DNA of 64,000 nt, from positions 186,001-250,000 of the forward strand of contig NZ_FOPS01000001.1 in NCBI RefSeq assembly GCF_900113545.1, written 5' to 3'. This DNA is from Neisseria elongata subsp. elongata. Lineage in GTDB: Bacteria > Pseudomonadota > Gammaproteobacteria > Burkholderiales > Neisseriaceae. Shown one piece after another: positions 10,002 to 20,901 of the stretch (positions are counted from its first letter, which is position 1; the number at the start of each line of letters is the position of its first letter). The position numbers and the translations under genes were made by a program. The notes beneath the pieces are model-generated. The model was not told the DNA's origin and ran no database searches. It worked only from the letters and a program-made list of their open reading frames with translations.

Positions 10002-10445
10002 GTGCGCGACAGCTTTGCATTGCAACGATACGGTAAGGAAAACGGCATTGCGTGGCTGACCGAGCGTACGTTTGAACTGGAACAGGACGACGTGGAGGCA
10101 GTGGCTGCCGTTGCCGTCGGCATCACGCAGGCGGACGGCTATTATTTGGCATTTCACGATGCGGGCATTGCCGTATTTGCCCTGCGCGATCCGCGTTTGA
10201 AACAAGCATTGGCCGCCGAGAATCCTGCCCGCGCCACTGTCGTCATTCCCGAGATGGTGGCAACGTTTGTGCTGTATCGGCAGCACGAAGCCGTTGCCGA
10301 ATATCTGCGCCAAGCAGGTTATCAAATTGAGCAGAGCGAAAACGGCAAACACATCGGCATCACGGCGCAACGCAATGGCAGCGTGCTGAAAGCCGATTTT
10401 GAAGACGGCTTCTTTCGTGATTTGTCTGCCCAACTGCAAAAATAA
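10002..10445 (+). CDS. Unknown protein, probably 5'-truncated
   Basis: The frame gives about 147 residues from a GTG at 10002. A stop (TAG) lies only seven codons upstream at 9981, and no ribosome site is visible. The protein looks genuine: mixed alpha/beta composition, Neisseria codon usage, and an FEDGFFRDLSAQLQK end. Its N-terminus appears to begin in mid-domain right where the rarD remnant ends, so the 5' part was probably lost in the same rearrangement. I do not recognise the family. A DUS pair ends it directly after the stop. Confidence 0.5.
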   Translation: MRDSFALQRYGKENGIAWLTERTFELEQDDVEAVAAVAVGITQADGYYLAFHDAGIAVFALRDPRLKQALAAENPARATVVIPEMVATFVLYRQHEAVAEYLRQAGYQIEQSENGKHIGITAQRNGSVLKADFEDGFFRDLSAQLQK

Positions 10446-10447
10446 TT

Positions 10448-10498
10448 TTTCAGACGGCCTCCAGACGCATCCAAAGCCGCTGTAAAGGCCGTCTGAAA
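10448..10498 (+). terminator. Inverted DUS pair
   Basis: TTTCAGACGGCCT and AGGCCGTCTGAAA are separated by 25 bases, starting 2 bp after the stop codon of the preceding frame. Confidence 0.6.
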
Positions 10499-10624
10499 TA
10501 ATATTTGCAATGTCTGGAAAATCCCCTTACTTTAATTTTTTGCCATTTCATGTAAATTCATGTTATCGTGCGCACACCGAAGCTTCGGCTTTCGGCAAGA
10601 AGAATCCATTAGGAGAGATTTTCC

Positions 10625-12037
10625 ATGACAAACAAACCTCAAACCGACCAACAGCCGGAAAACGTGGAGTTATTGAGCGCACAAGCGCCGATAACCAATT
10701 TCCGAGGCCTGATGATCGCCATCGTTGCCACCATTATCAGCGTGGTGCTCTATCAAATCCTGCCTTATGACGAAAACGTCAATAAAGGCCTGACCATCTT
10801 GGCATTTGTCGCCATCATGTGGTTTACCGAAGCCGTGCATATCACGGTAACCGCATTGATCGTGCCGCTTTTCGCCATTTTGTTCAAAGTTCCCGAAATG
10901 GGCACGAAGCAAGCATTGGCAGGATTTTCCGACCCGATTATTTATGTCTTTTTCGGCGGATTCGCACTGGCCACCGCGCTGCACATGCAGAAGCTGGATC
11001 GGAAAATCGCTATTTGGCTGATTTCCCTTTCGCGCGGCAACACCTTTATCGCCGTGCACCTCCTGTTTGCCGTTACCGCCCTCCTTTCCATGTGGATCAG
11101 CAACACGGCCACTGCCGCCATGATGTTACCGCTGGCCATGGGTCTGATGAGCCATCTGGATAAGGAAAAAGACCGCAATACTTTTGTCTTCGTCCTTCTC
11201 GGCATCGCTTATTGCGCCAGCATCGGCGGTTTGGGTACCGTGGTCGGCTCTCCGCCGAACGCCATCGCCGCCAAAGCCCTGAATTTAGATTTTGCAGGCT
11301 GGATGAAATTCGGCCTGCCGATGATGCTGGCACTGTTGCCGCTGATGCTGATTTCTCTGTTCGTCATCTTAAGGCCTAATCTGTCGCACCGTGTCAAAGT
11401 GGAAAAAGAAGACATTCCATGGACAATGCACCGCGTGATTGCCATGCTGATTTTCATCACTGCGGCCGTAGCTTGGGTAATGGGCGACAAACTGAAAAAA
11501 CAATTCGGCATTGATAGTCCGGATGCGTTCGTAGCCCTCACGGCAGCCGTTGCAGTGGTGATTTTCGGTGTGGTGCGCTGGCGCGAAGTCGCCCGCAATA
11601 CTGACTGGGGCGTATTGCTGCTGTTCGGCGGCGGCATTGCCTTGAGCAACCTGTTGCAAAAATCGGGTGCGTCGGCCGCATTGGGTAACGAAATGGCTTC
11701 GGCTTTTGTCGCCACCCATCCGTTCATTGTGATTCTGGCTGTGTCCGCCTTCATCATCTTCCTGACCGAGTTTACCAGTAACACCGCCTCTGCCGCCTTG
11801 CTCGTGCCCGTTTTTGCCAGCGTGGCCGAACAAATGGGCATGCCGAAAGAAGTGATGGTACTCATCATCGGTATCGGCGCATCTTGTGCCTTTATGCTGC
11901 CGGTGGCCACACCTCCGAATGCCATCGTGTTCGGCACGGGGCTGGTTACGCAGAAAGACATGCTGCGGGTTGGTATGCTGCTCAACATCCTCAGCATCGT
12001 CCTGGTTTCACTGTGGGCGTACTTCTTCCTGCGCTAA
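10625..12037 (+). CDS. DASS/SLC13 family sodium-coupled anion transporter
   Basis: The 470-residue product is a polytopic inner-membrane carrier of the divalent anion:sodium symporter family, which imports di- or tricarboxylates, sulfate or related anions with sodium. Both SNT signature motifs are present: SNTATAAMMLP near residue 159 and TSNTASAALLVP near residue 384, the hallmark of the sodium and substrate sites. The soluble N-terminus of about 30 residues (MTNKPQTDQQPENVELL) precedes the first helix. TTAGGAGAGATTTTCC provides a strong ribosome site. The substrate cannot be deduced; the gene is monocistronic. Confidence 0.88.
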   Translation: MTNKPQTDQQPENVELLSAQAPITNFRGLMIAIVATIISVVLYQILPYDENVNKGLTILAFVAIMWFTEAVHITVTALIVPLFAILFKVPEMGTKQALAGFSDPIIYVFFGGFALATALHMQKLDRKIAIWLISLSRGNTFIAVHLLFAVTALLSMWISNTATAAMMLPLAMGLMSHLDKEKDRNTFVFVLLGIAYCASIGGLGTVVGSPPNAIAAKALNLDFAGWMKFGLPMMLALLPLMLISLFVILRPNLSHRVKVEKEDIPWTMHRVIAMLIFITAAVAWVMGDKLKKQFGIDSPDAFVALTAAVAVVIFGVVRWREVARNTDWGVLLLFGGGIALSNLLQKSGASAALGNEMASAFVATHPFIVILAVSAFIIFLTEFTSNTASAALLVPVFASVAEQMGMPKEVMVLIIGIGASCAFMLPVATPPNAIVFGTGLVTQKDMLRVGMLLNILSIVLVSLWAYFFLR

Positions 12038-12056
12038 AACCCTGAAACCGTCTTAG

Positions 12057-12087
12057 AGGCCGTCTGAAACCTTCTTTCAGACGGCCT
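12057..12087 (+). terminator. Inverted DUS pair with T-run
   Basis: AGGCCGTCTGAAA and its reverse complement with a five-base loop, followed by TTCGGTTTTTT. This is the terminator of the anion transporter gene. Confidence 0.8.
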
Positions 12088-12108
12088 TTCGGTTTTTTGC
12101 CGCTGTAA

Positions 12109-13452
<1,344 letters not shown>

Positions 13453-13474
13453 GCAAGCCGTCCCGTCGAATAAA

Positions 13475-13516
13475 GAGGCCGTCTGAAAACCTTGAAACGG
13501 GTTTTCAGACGGCCTC
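13475..13516. terminator. Bidirectional DUS-pair terminator, serS/gloA
   Basis: GAGGCCGTCTGAAAAC and its exact reverse complement flank ten bases between the convergent serS and gloA genes, so the hairpin can serve both strands. Confidence 0.85.
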
Positions 13517-13537
13517 TCTTCATGAATCTGCCAACCT

Positions 13538-13945
13538 TTAATACTGCACGGAATCTTTGCCCGTATTTTTCTGGATAAACTCGATTTTATAGCCGTCGGG
13601 GTCCTCCACAAAGGCAATCACGGTCGAACCGTGCTTCATCGGTCCGGCTTCACGTACGACTTTCCCGCCCTTCCCTTTCACACGTTCGCAGGCTTTATAA
13701 GCATCGTCCACTTCGATGGCGATGTGGCCGTAAGCATTGCCCAAATCGTAGCTTTCGGTATCCCAGTTGTGGGTCAGTTCCAAAACCGTACTTTCAGCCT
13801 CGCTGCCGTAGCCGACGAAAGCCAGCGTAAACCGTCCTTCGGGATAATCCTTCTGACGCAGCAACCGCATCCCCAATACGTCCTGATAAAACTCGAGCGA
13901 TTTTTTCAAATCGCCCACCCGCAGCATAGTGTGGAGCATACGCAT
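13538..13945 (-). CDS. gloA: Lactoylglutathione lyase (glyoxalase I)
   Basis: GloA isomerises the hemithioacetal of methylglyoxal and glutathione to S-lactoylglutathione in the cytoplasm. The 135-residue product starts [20 protein letters not shown], where the first metal-binding histidine is H5, and continues with [21 protein letters not shown] and the later metal ligands in [15 protein letters not shown] and the PDGYKIEFI end. AAGGAAACACAATT precedes the ATG at 13945. An upstream in-frame ATG at 14005 would add 20 unrelated residues. The length matches the bacterial nickel-dependent enzymes. Confidence 0.96.
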   Translation of the reverse strand: MRMLHTMLRVGDLKKSLEFYQDVLGMRLLRQKDYPEGRFTLAFVGYGSEAESTVLELTHNWDTESYDLGNAYGHIAIEVDDAYKACERVKGKGGKVVREAGPMKHGSTVIAFVEDPDGYKIEFIQKNTGKDSVQY

Positions 13946-14234
13946 AATTGTGTTTCCTTTTTTTATCCGTTTAATCGACAAAGTGCTGCCAATCCTGCAC
14001 TTCAAGCGGCAACATTGTACGGCAAGCGGCTGCCGGGCGGCAATAAACGATGCCGAAATGCGTTTTTTTCAGCCAAAGCGGTTGCCCCTGTTCAGGCTTT
14101 CAGTTATAAAGTTAATCAATATCCTCGGATAAACGCTATGCCTTAATTTTCGGCGGTCTTGCAGTCGTGAATCCCACTGCATCAATTGCCTTTTATCGCT
14201 TTCCATATCCTGAATATTTGAAAGGAAACAATAC

Positions 14235-15776
14235 ATGAAAATCGGTATCCCAAAAGAGTCCCTTGCCGGTGAAACCCGTGTGGCCTGCACCCCCGCCACC
14301 GTTGCCCAATTGCAGAAACTGGGCTTCGACGTGGTGGTGGAAAACGGCGCAGGCTTGGGCGCGAGTTTTGACGATGCAGCCTATGAAGAAGCGGGGGCAA
14401 CAGTTGCCGCAGCCGCCGAAGTGTGGAAATGCCCGCTGATTTACAAGCTGAACGCGCCGAACGGCAACGAATGCCGCCGTCTGAAAGAAGGCCAGACTTT
14501 GGTCGGCTTCCTTTATCCGAACCAAAACGAAGAACTGGTTAAAAAACTGGCCGATAAAAAGGTCAATGTATTGGCGATGGACATGGTTCCCCGCATTTCC
14601 CGCGCGCAGGCTTTGGATGCTTTGTCTTCGATGGCAAACATCAGCGGCTACCGCGCCGTAATTGAAGCCGCCAACGCATTCGGTCGTTTCTTCACCGGTC
14701 AAATTACTGCCGCCGGCAAAGTACCGCCCGCGCAGGTTTTGGTGATCGGTGCAGGTGTGGCGGGTTTGGCGGCAATCGGTACGGCAAACTCGCTCGGCGC
14801 AGTGGTGCGCGCGTTCGATACCCGCTTGGAAGTGGCGGAACAAATCGAATCGATGGGCGGTAAATTCCTGAAACTCGACTTCCCGCAAGAATCGGGCGGC
14901 AGCGGCGACGGCTACGCCAAAGTGATGAGCGACGAATTTATCGCCGCCGAGATGAAGCTCTTTGCCGAGCAGGCGAAAGAAGTGGACATCATCATCACCA
15001 CCGCCGCCATTCCGGGCAAACCCGCGCCCAAGCTGATTACCAAAGAAATGGTGGAAAGCATGAAATCCGGCTCCGTCATCGTCGATTTGGCGGCGGCGAC
15101 GGGCGGCAACTGCGAACTCACCAAACCGGGCGAATTGTTCGTGACCGACAACGGCGTGAAAATCATCGGCTACACCGACATGGCAAACCGCCTTGCCGGA
15201 CAGTCTTCCCAGCTTTACGCCACCAACTTGGTGAACCTGACCAAGCTGTTAAGCCCGAACAAAGACGGCGAAATCACGCTGGACTTCGAAGACGTGATTA
15301 TCCGAAATATGACCGTTACCCGCGACGGCGAAATCACCTTCCCGCCTCCGCCGATTCAGGTTTCCGCCCAGCCGCAGCAAACGCCGTCTGAAAAAGCCGC
15401 GCCTGCCGCCAAGCCCGAGCCGAAACCCGTTCCCCTGTGGAAAAAACTCGCGCCCGCCGTCATCGCCGCCGTATTGGTGCTGTGGGTCGGCGCGGTCGCA
15501 CCCGAAGCATTTTTGAACCACTTTATCGTGTTCGTCCTCTCCTGCGTCATCGGCTACTACGTCGTCTGGAACGTCAGCCACTCGCTGCATACCCCGCTGA
15601 TGTCCGTGACCAACGCGATTTCCGGCATCATCGTCGTCGGCGCACTGCTGCAAATCAGCCAAGGCAACGGTTTCGTTACCCTGCTGGCCTTCATCGCCAT
15701 CCTGATTGCCAGCATCAACATCTTCGGCGGCTTCTTCGTAACGCGCCGGATGTTGAATATGTTTAGGAAAGGGTAA
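14235..15776 (+). CDS. pntA: NAD(P) transhydrogenase subunit alpha
   Basis: PntA with PntB forms the proton-translocating transhydrogenase that makes NADPH from NADH at the inner membrane. The 513-residue product has the NAD-binding domain I ([20 protein letters not shown] in the middle, with the RFDTR-like [13 protein letters not shown]) and, after a proline/alanine/lysine linker near residue 375, the C-terminal membrane part with three or four helices. The linker contains a DUS translated as TPSEKAAP. The single-chain alpha subunit matches the E. coli arrangement. pntB follows after 98 bp. Confidence 0.97.
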   Translation: MKIGIPKESLAGETRVACTPATVAQLQKLGFDVVVENGAGLGASFDDAAYEEAGATVAAAAEVWKCPLIYKLNAPNGNECRRLKEGQTLVGFLYPNQNEELVKKLADKKVNVLAMDMVPRISRAQALDALSSMANISGYRAVIEAANAFGRFFTGQITAAGKVPPAQVLVIGAGVAGLAAIGTANSLGAVVRAFDTRLEVAEQIESMGGKFLKLDFPQESGGSGDGYAKVMSDEFIAAEMKLFAEQAKEVDIIITTAAIPGKPAPKLITKEMVESMKSGSVIVDLAAATGGNCELTKPGELFVTDNGVKIIGYTDMANRLAGQSSQLYATNLVNLTKLLSPNKDGEITLDFEDVIIRNMTVTRDGEITFPPPPIQVSAQPQQTPSEKAAPAAKPEPKPVPLWKKLAPAVIAAVLVLWVGAVAPEAFLNHFIVFVLSCVIGYYVVWNVSHSLHTPLMSVTNAISGIIVVGALLQISQGNGFVTLLAFIAILIASINIFGGFFVTRRMLNMFRKG

Positions 15777-15798
15777 AACGGGTTTTCAGACTGTCAAA

Positions 15799-15827
15799 GC
15801 CGTCTGAATCAAGTTTTCAGACGGCCT
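15799..15827. repeat. DUS pair between pntA and pntB
   Basis: GCCGTCTGAA and TTTTCAGACGGCCT lie only a few bases apart in the pntA-pntB gap. A hairpin here would reduce read-through into pntB or stabilise the upstream message. Confidence 0.6.
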
Positions 15828-15874
15828 CCGAGTTTCAAAATACATTTACTTTCACAAATAATTGGAGAATCACC

Positions 15875-17260
15875 ATGTCTTCAGGACTCGTTACAGCGGC
15901 GTACATCGTAGCCGCGATACTGTTCATCTTCTCGCTGGCGGGGCTGTCCAAGCAGGAAACCGCCAAGCAGGGCTGTTATTCCGGCGTAGCCGGTATGGCG
16001 GTTGCCTTGTTCGTTACCGTGTTTTCCGAAAACACCAACGGACTCGGCTGGATCATCATCGCCATGCTGATCGGCGCCGCCGTCGGCATCTACAAAGCCA
16101 AAAAAGTCGAAATGACCGAAATGCCCGAACTGATTGCACTTCTGCACAGTTTCGTCGGCTTGGCGGCGGTTTTGGTCGGCTTCAACAGCTATATCGAGCC
16201 GGGCAACGTTTCGCACGATATGCACACCATCCATCTGGTCGAAGTCTATTTGGGCATCTTCATCGGCGCCGTAACCTTTACCGGCTCGCTGGTCGCGTTC
16301 GGCAAACTCAACGGCAAAATCAGCAGCGCGCCGTTGCAACTGCCCGCCAAACACAAACTCAACCTCGCCGCATTGGTTTTATCCTTTATCCTGATGCTGG
16401 TGTTCGTATCCGTTGACGGCAGCGGCTTCATCCTGATCCTGATGACCCTGATCGCCCTCGCATTCGGCTGGCACTTGGTCGCCTCCATCGGCGGCGCGGA
16501 TATGCCCGTGGTCGTGTCCATGCTGAACTCCTACTCCGGCTGGGCGGCCGCAGCGGCAGGCTTCATGCTCTCCAACGACCTACTCATCGTAACCGGCGCG
16601 CTGGTCGGTTCCAGCGGCGCGATTCTGTCCTACATCATGTGTAAAGCCATGAACCGCTCCTTCATCTCCGTCATCGCAGGCGGCTTCGGTACCGACGGCT
16701 CCGCCGCAGCCTCAGGCAGCGAAGAAATCGGCGAATACCGCGAAGCCAAACCCGCCGAAGTCGCCGAAATGCTGCGCAACGCCGGCAGCGTCATCATCAC
16801 CCCGGGCTACGGCATGGCAGTGGCGCAAGCACAATACCCCGTTGCCGAAATCACCGAGCTTTTGCGTAAAAACGGCACCGAAGTACGCTTCGGCATCCAC
16901 CCCGTCGCCGGCCGCCTGCCCGGTCATATGAACGTACTGCTCGCCGAAGCCAAAGTCCCCTACGACATCGTGTTGGAAATGGACGAAATCAATGACGACT
17001 TCCCCGAAACCGACGTAGTGCTGGTCATCGGCGCAAACGACACCGTCAACCCCGCCGCCCAAACCGACCCGAACAGCCCGATTGCCGGCATGCCCGTGTT
17101 GGAAGTGTGGAAGGCAAAAGAAGTCGTCGTCTTCAAACGCTCGATGAACACCGGCTACGCAGGCGTACAAAACCCGCTGTTCTTCAACGAAAACAGCGTA
17201 ATGTGTTTCGGCGACGCGAAGAAAACCGTTGACGAGATTTTGGCGGAATTGAAGAAATAA
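15875..17260 (+). CDS. pntB: NAD(P) transhydrogenase subunit beta
   Basis: PntB carries most of the proton channel and the NADPH-binding domain III. The 461-residue product has about eight or nine membrane helices in the first 270 residues and then the soluble nucleotide-binding domain with [40 protein letters not shown] and [15 protein letters not shown] motifs, and the C-terminal [16 protein letters not shown]. An ATG after AATTGGAGAATCACC gives a strong start. Its length matches E. coli PntB. Confidence 0.97.
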   Translation: MSSGLVTAAYIVAAILFIFSLAGLSKQETAKQGCYSGVAGMAVALFVTVFSENTNGLGWIIIAMLIGAAVGIYKAKKVEMTEMPELIALLHSFVGLAAVLVGFNSYIEPGNVSHDMHTIHLVEVYLGIFIGAVTFTGSLVAFGKLNGKISSAPLQLPAKHKLNLAALVLSFILMLVFVSVDGSGFILILMTLIALAFGWHLVASIGGADMPVVVSMLNSYSGWAAAAAGFMLSNDLLIVTGALVGSSGAILSYIMCKAMNRSFISVIAGGFGTDGSAAASGSEEIGEYREAKPAEVAEMLRNAGSVIITPGYGMAVAQAQYPVAEITELLRKNGTEVRFGIHPVAGRLPGHMNVLLAEAKVPYDIVLEMDEINDDFPETDVVLVIGANDTVNPAAQTDPNSPIAGMPVLEVWKAKEVVVFKRSMNTGYAGVQNPLFFNENSVMCFGDAKKTVDEILAELKK

Positions 17261-17476
17261 GGCCGTCTGAAAAGCTCGGCTAAGATTTTAAATCCGTCTG
17301 ATTGGACAAAATCGCTGCAAGCCCTATCCATGAAGGCTTGCAGCAATTTTTTCACGTCATTCGAATTTCACAATAATAGCAGCCAACCGGCCCATTTAAG
17401 ATACGGCAGATGAAAACAGTCCGATCATGTCCGCTTTGCATCATGCCGACATTCGCCAAACCAATTGTTCAGATAC

Positions 17477-17510
17477 AAAAAAACCGCCGGAACCTATATT
17501 CCATGCGGCT
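17477..17510 (-). terminator. Rho-independent terminator of the tRNA-Ile gene
   Basis: On the minus strand, CCGC-A-TGGAA pairs with TTCC-G-GCGG across a short loop and is followed by seven T residues. It lies directly downstream of the tRNA 3' end. Confidence 0.75.
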
Positions 17511-17516
17511 TAGATA

Positions 17517-17592
<76 letters not shown>

Positions 17593-17619
17593 GGCTAGAA
17601 CAAAACAAATAAGGGCGCG

Positions 17620-17648
17620 ATTGTATCCTTAAATTCGCATTGAAACAA
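17620..17648 (-). promoter_or_regulatory. Promoter of the tRNA-Ile gene
   Basis: On the minus strand a TTGTTT (-35) and TACAAT (-10) are separated by 17 bases, 27 bp before the tRNA 5' end. Confidence 0.5.
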
Positions 17649-17660
17649 GCATAGATTTTA

Positions 17661-17701
17661 TATTTTCAGACGGCCTGCTATACAAAGGCCGTCTGAAAAT
17701 A
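17661..17701. repeat. Inverted DUS pair upstream of mnmA
   Basis: TATTTTCAGACGGCCT and its exact reverse complement flank nine bases, between the divergent tRNA-Ile and mnmA genes. Confidence 0.7.
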
Positions 17702-17766
17702 TAAAATCCTGGCGCAATTAGCAATTTGCTAACCCCTTATCCTCATCTCATTTCCACCTCCCAGGC

Positions 17767-18870
17767 ATGAACATCGACCACACACAGCAAAACATCATCG
17801 TCGGACTCTCCGGCGGTGTCGATTCCTCCGTAACCGCCGCCTTGCTCAAACAGCAGGGTTATCAAGTGCGCGGTGTGTTTATGCAAAACTGGGAGGACGA
17901 CGACAATGACGAATATTGCAGCATCAAGCAAGACTCTTTCGATGCCATTGCCGTCGCCGACATCATCGGCATAGACATCGACATCGTCAATTTTGCCGCC
18001 CAATACAAAGACAACGTATTCGCCTATTTTCTCAAAGAATACAGCGCGGGGCGCACGCCGAATCCGGATGTGTTGTGCAATGCCGAAATCAAATTCAAAT
18101 GCTTTTTGGACTATGCCATAGAGCAGGGCGCGGATGCCATTGCCACCGGACACTATGCGCGCAAAGAAGTCCGCAACGGCACTCATTACCTGCTTAAAGG
18201 TTTGGATCAAAATAAAGACCAAAGCTATTTCCTTTACCGCCTCAAGCCTTTCCAACTCGAGCGCGCGATTTTTCCGTTGGGCGATTTGGAAAAACCTGAA
18301 GTCCGCCGCCTTGCCGCCGAATTCAATTTGCCGACTGCCGCCAAAAAAGACAGTACCGGCATCTGCTTCATCGGCGAACGTCCGTTCCGCGAGTTCCTGC
18401 AAAAATACCTGCCGACCAACAACGGCAAAATGGTCACGCCCGAAGGCAAAACCGTCGGCGAACACGTCGGGCTGATGTTCTACACGCTCGGACAGCGCAA
18501 AGGACTGGGTATCGGCGGCGCGGGCGAACCGTGGTTTGTTGCCGCGAAGGATTTGACGAAAAACGAACTCATCGTCGTACAAGGTCATGACCATCCGCTG
18601 CTCTATACCCGCAGCCTCGTTATGAACGATTTGAGTTTCACCCTGCCCGAACGCCCGAAAGAAGGGCGCTACACCTGCAAAACCCGCTACCGCATGGCGG
18701 ACGCGCCCTGCGAATTGCGTTATCTGGACGATGACACGGTCGAGCTGGTGTTCGACGAACCGCAATGGGCGGTAACGCCCGGTCAATCCGCCGTGCTGTA
18801 CGACGGCGATGTCTGCTTGGGCGGCGGCATTATCATGTCCACAGACAAGCCCGTCATCATCACCCGATAA
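17767..18870 (+). CDS. mnmA: tRNA-specific 2-thiouridylase
   Basis: MnmA thiolates U34 in the wobble position of tRNA(Lys), tRNA(Glu) and tRNA(Gln), using sulfur that ultimately comes from IscS. The 367-residue product has the PP-loop ATP motif ([10 protein letters not shown], about residues 14-23), the catalytic cysteine C104 in [11 protein letters not shown] and the second cysteine C200 in [10 protein letters not shown], followed by the beta-barrel C-terminal domain. The length is normal. It follows a lone DUS pair and ends at another, so it is probably monocistronic. Its sulfur donor gene lies 6 kb downstream. Confidence 0.97.
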   Translation: MNIDHTQQNIIVGLSGGVDSSVTAALLKQQGYQVRGVFMQNWEDDDNDEYCSIKQDSFDAIAVADIIGIDIDIVNFAAQYKDNVFAYFLKEYSAGRTPNPDVLCNAEIKFKCFLDYAIEQGADAIATGHYARKEVRNGTHYLLKGLDQNKDQSYFLYRLKPFQLERAIFPLGDLEKPEVRRLAAEFNLPTAAKKDSTGICFIGERPFREFLQKYLPTNNGKMVTPEGKTVGEHVGLMFYTLGQRKGLGIGGAGEPWFVAAKDLTKNELIVVQGHDHPLLYTRSLVMNDLSFTLPERPKEGRYTCKTRYRMADAPCELRYLDDDTVELVFDEPQWAVTPGQSAVLYDGDVCLGGGIIMSTDKPVIITR

Positions 18871-18876
18871 AACATC

Positions 18877-18928
18877 AGGCCGTCTGAAAACCGATTGGCG
18901 CATTTCGCCAAAACGTTTCAGACGGCCT
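18877..18928 (+). terminator. Inverted DUS pair after mnmA
   Basis: AGGCCGTCTGAAAAC and GTTTCAGACGGCCT enclose a second small palindrome, TTGGCGCATTTCGCCAA. Confidence 0.75.
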
Positions 18929-18948
18929 CAACCTAGAAAGCGAACATT

Positions 18949-20634
18949 ATGGAAAAGCCCTGGCTCGACAGCTATGAAAAAGGCGTAAAAACCGAAATCG
19001 ACGAGACACTCTACCAATCCATCCCCGACGTATTCCGCCAAAGCGTGGAAAAATTCGCGCACCAACCCGCGTTTCAAAACATGGGCAAAACGCTCACTTA
19101 CGCCGAAGTCGGCAAGCTGGCGGAAGATTTCGCCTCCTATCTGCAAAACGTCCTGAAGCTGCCGCGCGGCGAGCGCGTGGCGATTATGCTGCCCAACCTG
19201 CTGCAATACCCGATTGCGCTTTTCGGCATCCTGCAGGCGGGGCTGGTGGCGGTGAACACTAATCCGCTCTACACCCCGCGCGAGCTGGAGCATCAGTTGA
19301 AAGACAGCGGCGCGACCACCATCATCGTTTTGGAAAATTTTGCCAACACGCTGGAGCTGGTGCTGCCGCGCACGCAAATCAAACACGTCATCGTCGCCTC
19401 CGTAGGAGAAATGTTCGGTTTCTTCAAAGGCACGCTGATGAATTTCGTCCTGCGCAAAATCAAAAAAATGGTGCCCGAATACCGCATTTCCGACACCATC
19501 CCTTTTCAGACGGCCTTGAAAGAAGGCGCGGCGCACACCTTCCGCCCCGTTACCCTGACCCGCGAAGACACCGCGCTGCTGCAATACACGGGCGGCACGA
19601 CCGGCGTGGCCAAAGGTGCCATACTCAGCCACGGCAACATCTGCTCCAATATGCAGCAGGCGGCCGAATGGATTGTCAATTTGCTCCGGCCCGGCAAAGA
19701 AACCGTCATCGCCGCGCTGCCGCTCTACCACATCTTCGCGCTGACCGTAAATCTGATGATTTTTACCCAGGCCGGTTCCAAAATCATCCTGATTACCAAC
19801 CCGCGCGACATGAAAAGTTTTATCGGCGACATGAAAAAAGAGCGCGTCAGCGTCTTTGTCGGCGTCAACACCCTGTTTAACGGCATGGTGAACCAGCCCG
19901 ACTTCGCCACCGTCGATTTCTCCAACCTGCGCCTGACTTTGGGCGGCGGTATGGCGACTCAAAAAGCCGTTGCCGAAAAATGGAAAAACATCACCGGCAC
20001 GCCCATCGTCGAAGCCTACGGCCTGACCGAAGCCAGCCCCGGCGTATGCGCCAACCCTCTAAACATCCCCGCCTACACCGGCGGCATCGGCCTGCCCATC
20101 CCCTCCACCGAAATCGAACTGCGCGATGCCGACGGCAACGAAGTGGCACAAGGACAACCGGGCGAAATGTGGATACGCGGCCCGCAAGTGATGAAAGGCT
20201 ATTGGAACCGCCCCGAAGAAACGGCTAAAGTACTGGATTCGCGCTGCTTCCTTGCCACAGGCGACATCGCCGTCATGGACGAAAAAGGCTGGTTCAAACT
20301 GGTAGACCGCAAAAAAGACCTGATTGTCGTCTCCGGCTTCAACGTCTATCCGAACGAAGTCGAAGATGTTGCCGCCTCGCACCCGAAAGTTTTAGAAGCC
20401 GCCTGCATTGGCGTTTCAAGCCCGAAAACCGGCGAAGCATTGAAACTGTTTATAGTAAAAAAAGACGAATCGCTGACCGAGGAAGAGCTCATCGCCTTCT
20501 GCCGCACCGAGCTGACCGCCTATAAAGTGCCGAAAGACATCGAATTCCGCGACGAACTACCCAAGTCCAACGTAGGCAAAATCCTGCGCCGCGAACTGCG
20601 CAAAGAAGCGGAACAAAACGCGGCATCCGCCTAA
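18949..20634 (+). CDS. fadD: Long-chain fatty acid-CoA ligase
   Basis: FadD activates fatty acids to acyl-CoA with ATP at the inner face of the membrane. The 561-residue product belongs to the adenylate-forming superfamily: P-loop LLQYTGGTTGVAKGAILSH, motif YGLTEASPGVCANP, and WFKLVDRKKDLIVVSGFNVYPNEVE near the C-terminus, with the catalytic lysine in KSNVGKILRREL. It matches E. coli FadD in length. A DUS is translated within the protein (PFQTALKEG). Monocistronic between DUS pairs. Confidence 0.93.
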   Translation: MEKPWLDSYEKGVKTEIDETLYQSIPDVFRQSVEKFAHQPAFQNMGKTLTYAEVGKLAEDFASYLQNVLKLPRGERVAIMLPNLLQYPIALFGILQAGLVAVNTNPLYTPRELEHQLKDSGATTIIVLENFANTLELVLPRTQIKHVIVASVGEMFGFFKGTLMNFVLRKIKKMVPEYRISDTIPFQTALKEGAAHTFRPVTLTREDTALLQYTGGTTGVAKGAILSHGNICSNMQQAAEWIVNLLRPGKETVIAALPLYHIFALTVNLMIFTQAGSKIILITNPRDMKSFIGDMKKERVSVFVGVNTLFNGMVNQPDFATVDFSNLRLTLGGGMATQKAVAEKWKNITGTPIVEAYGLTEASPGVCANPLNIPAYTGGIGLPIPSTEIELRDADGNEVAQGQPGEMWIRGPQVMKGYWNRPEETAKVLDSRCFLATGDIAVMDEKGWFKLVDRKKDLIVVSGFNVYPNEVEDVAASHPKVLEAACIGVSSPKTGEALKLFIVKKDESLTEEELIAFCRTELTAYKVPKDIEFRDELPKSNVGKILRRELRKEAEQNAASA

Positions 20635-20642
20635 TATCGCCG

Positions 20643-20782
20643 AAGGCCGTCTGAAAACACGAAGCAACACAACTGTGCCAACCTTCAGGGATTGAATCCC
20701 TGACGGTGCAGGACAACAGACCCGCAGATAAATATCCTGCGGGTTTGTCTCGTTTCAACCCGATACCGTTTTCAGACGGCCT
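20643..20782 (+). terminator. Compound terminator after fadD
   Basis: Three nested or tandem hairpins follow fadD: an outer DUS pair (20643-20658 with 20767-20782), a small stem TCAGGGA/TCCCTGA (20685-20703) and a strong stem ACCCGCAG/CTGCGGGT (20720-20744) followed by TTGTCTCGTTT. The last resembles an ordinary Rho-independent terminator. No gene is visible in the 267-bp gap. Confidence 0.7.
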
Positions 20783-20901
20783 ATCCTTATCCGCGCCCCA
20801 AATCTGACAAACTACTCTAATTTGATTACAATCCGGCTTCTTTTTTCAGACGGCCACAACCGTCGTGCCGCCTTCCCTACCAGACTGCCGAAAAATAAAT
20901 C

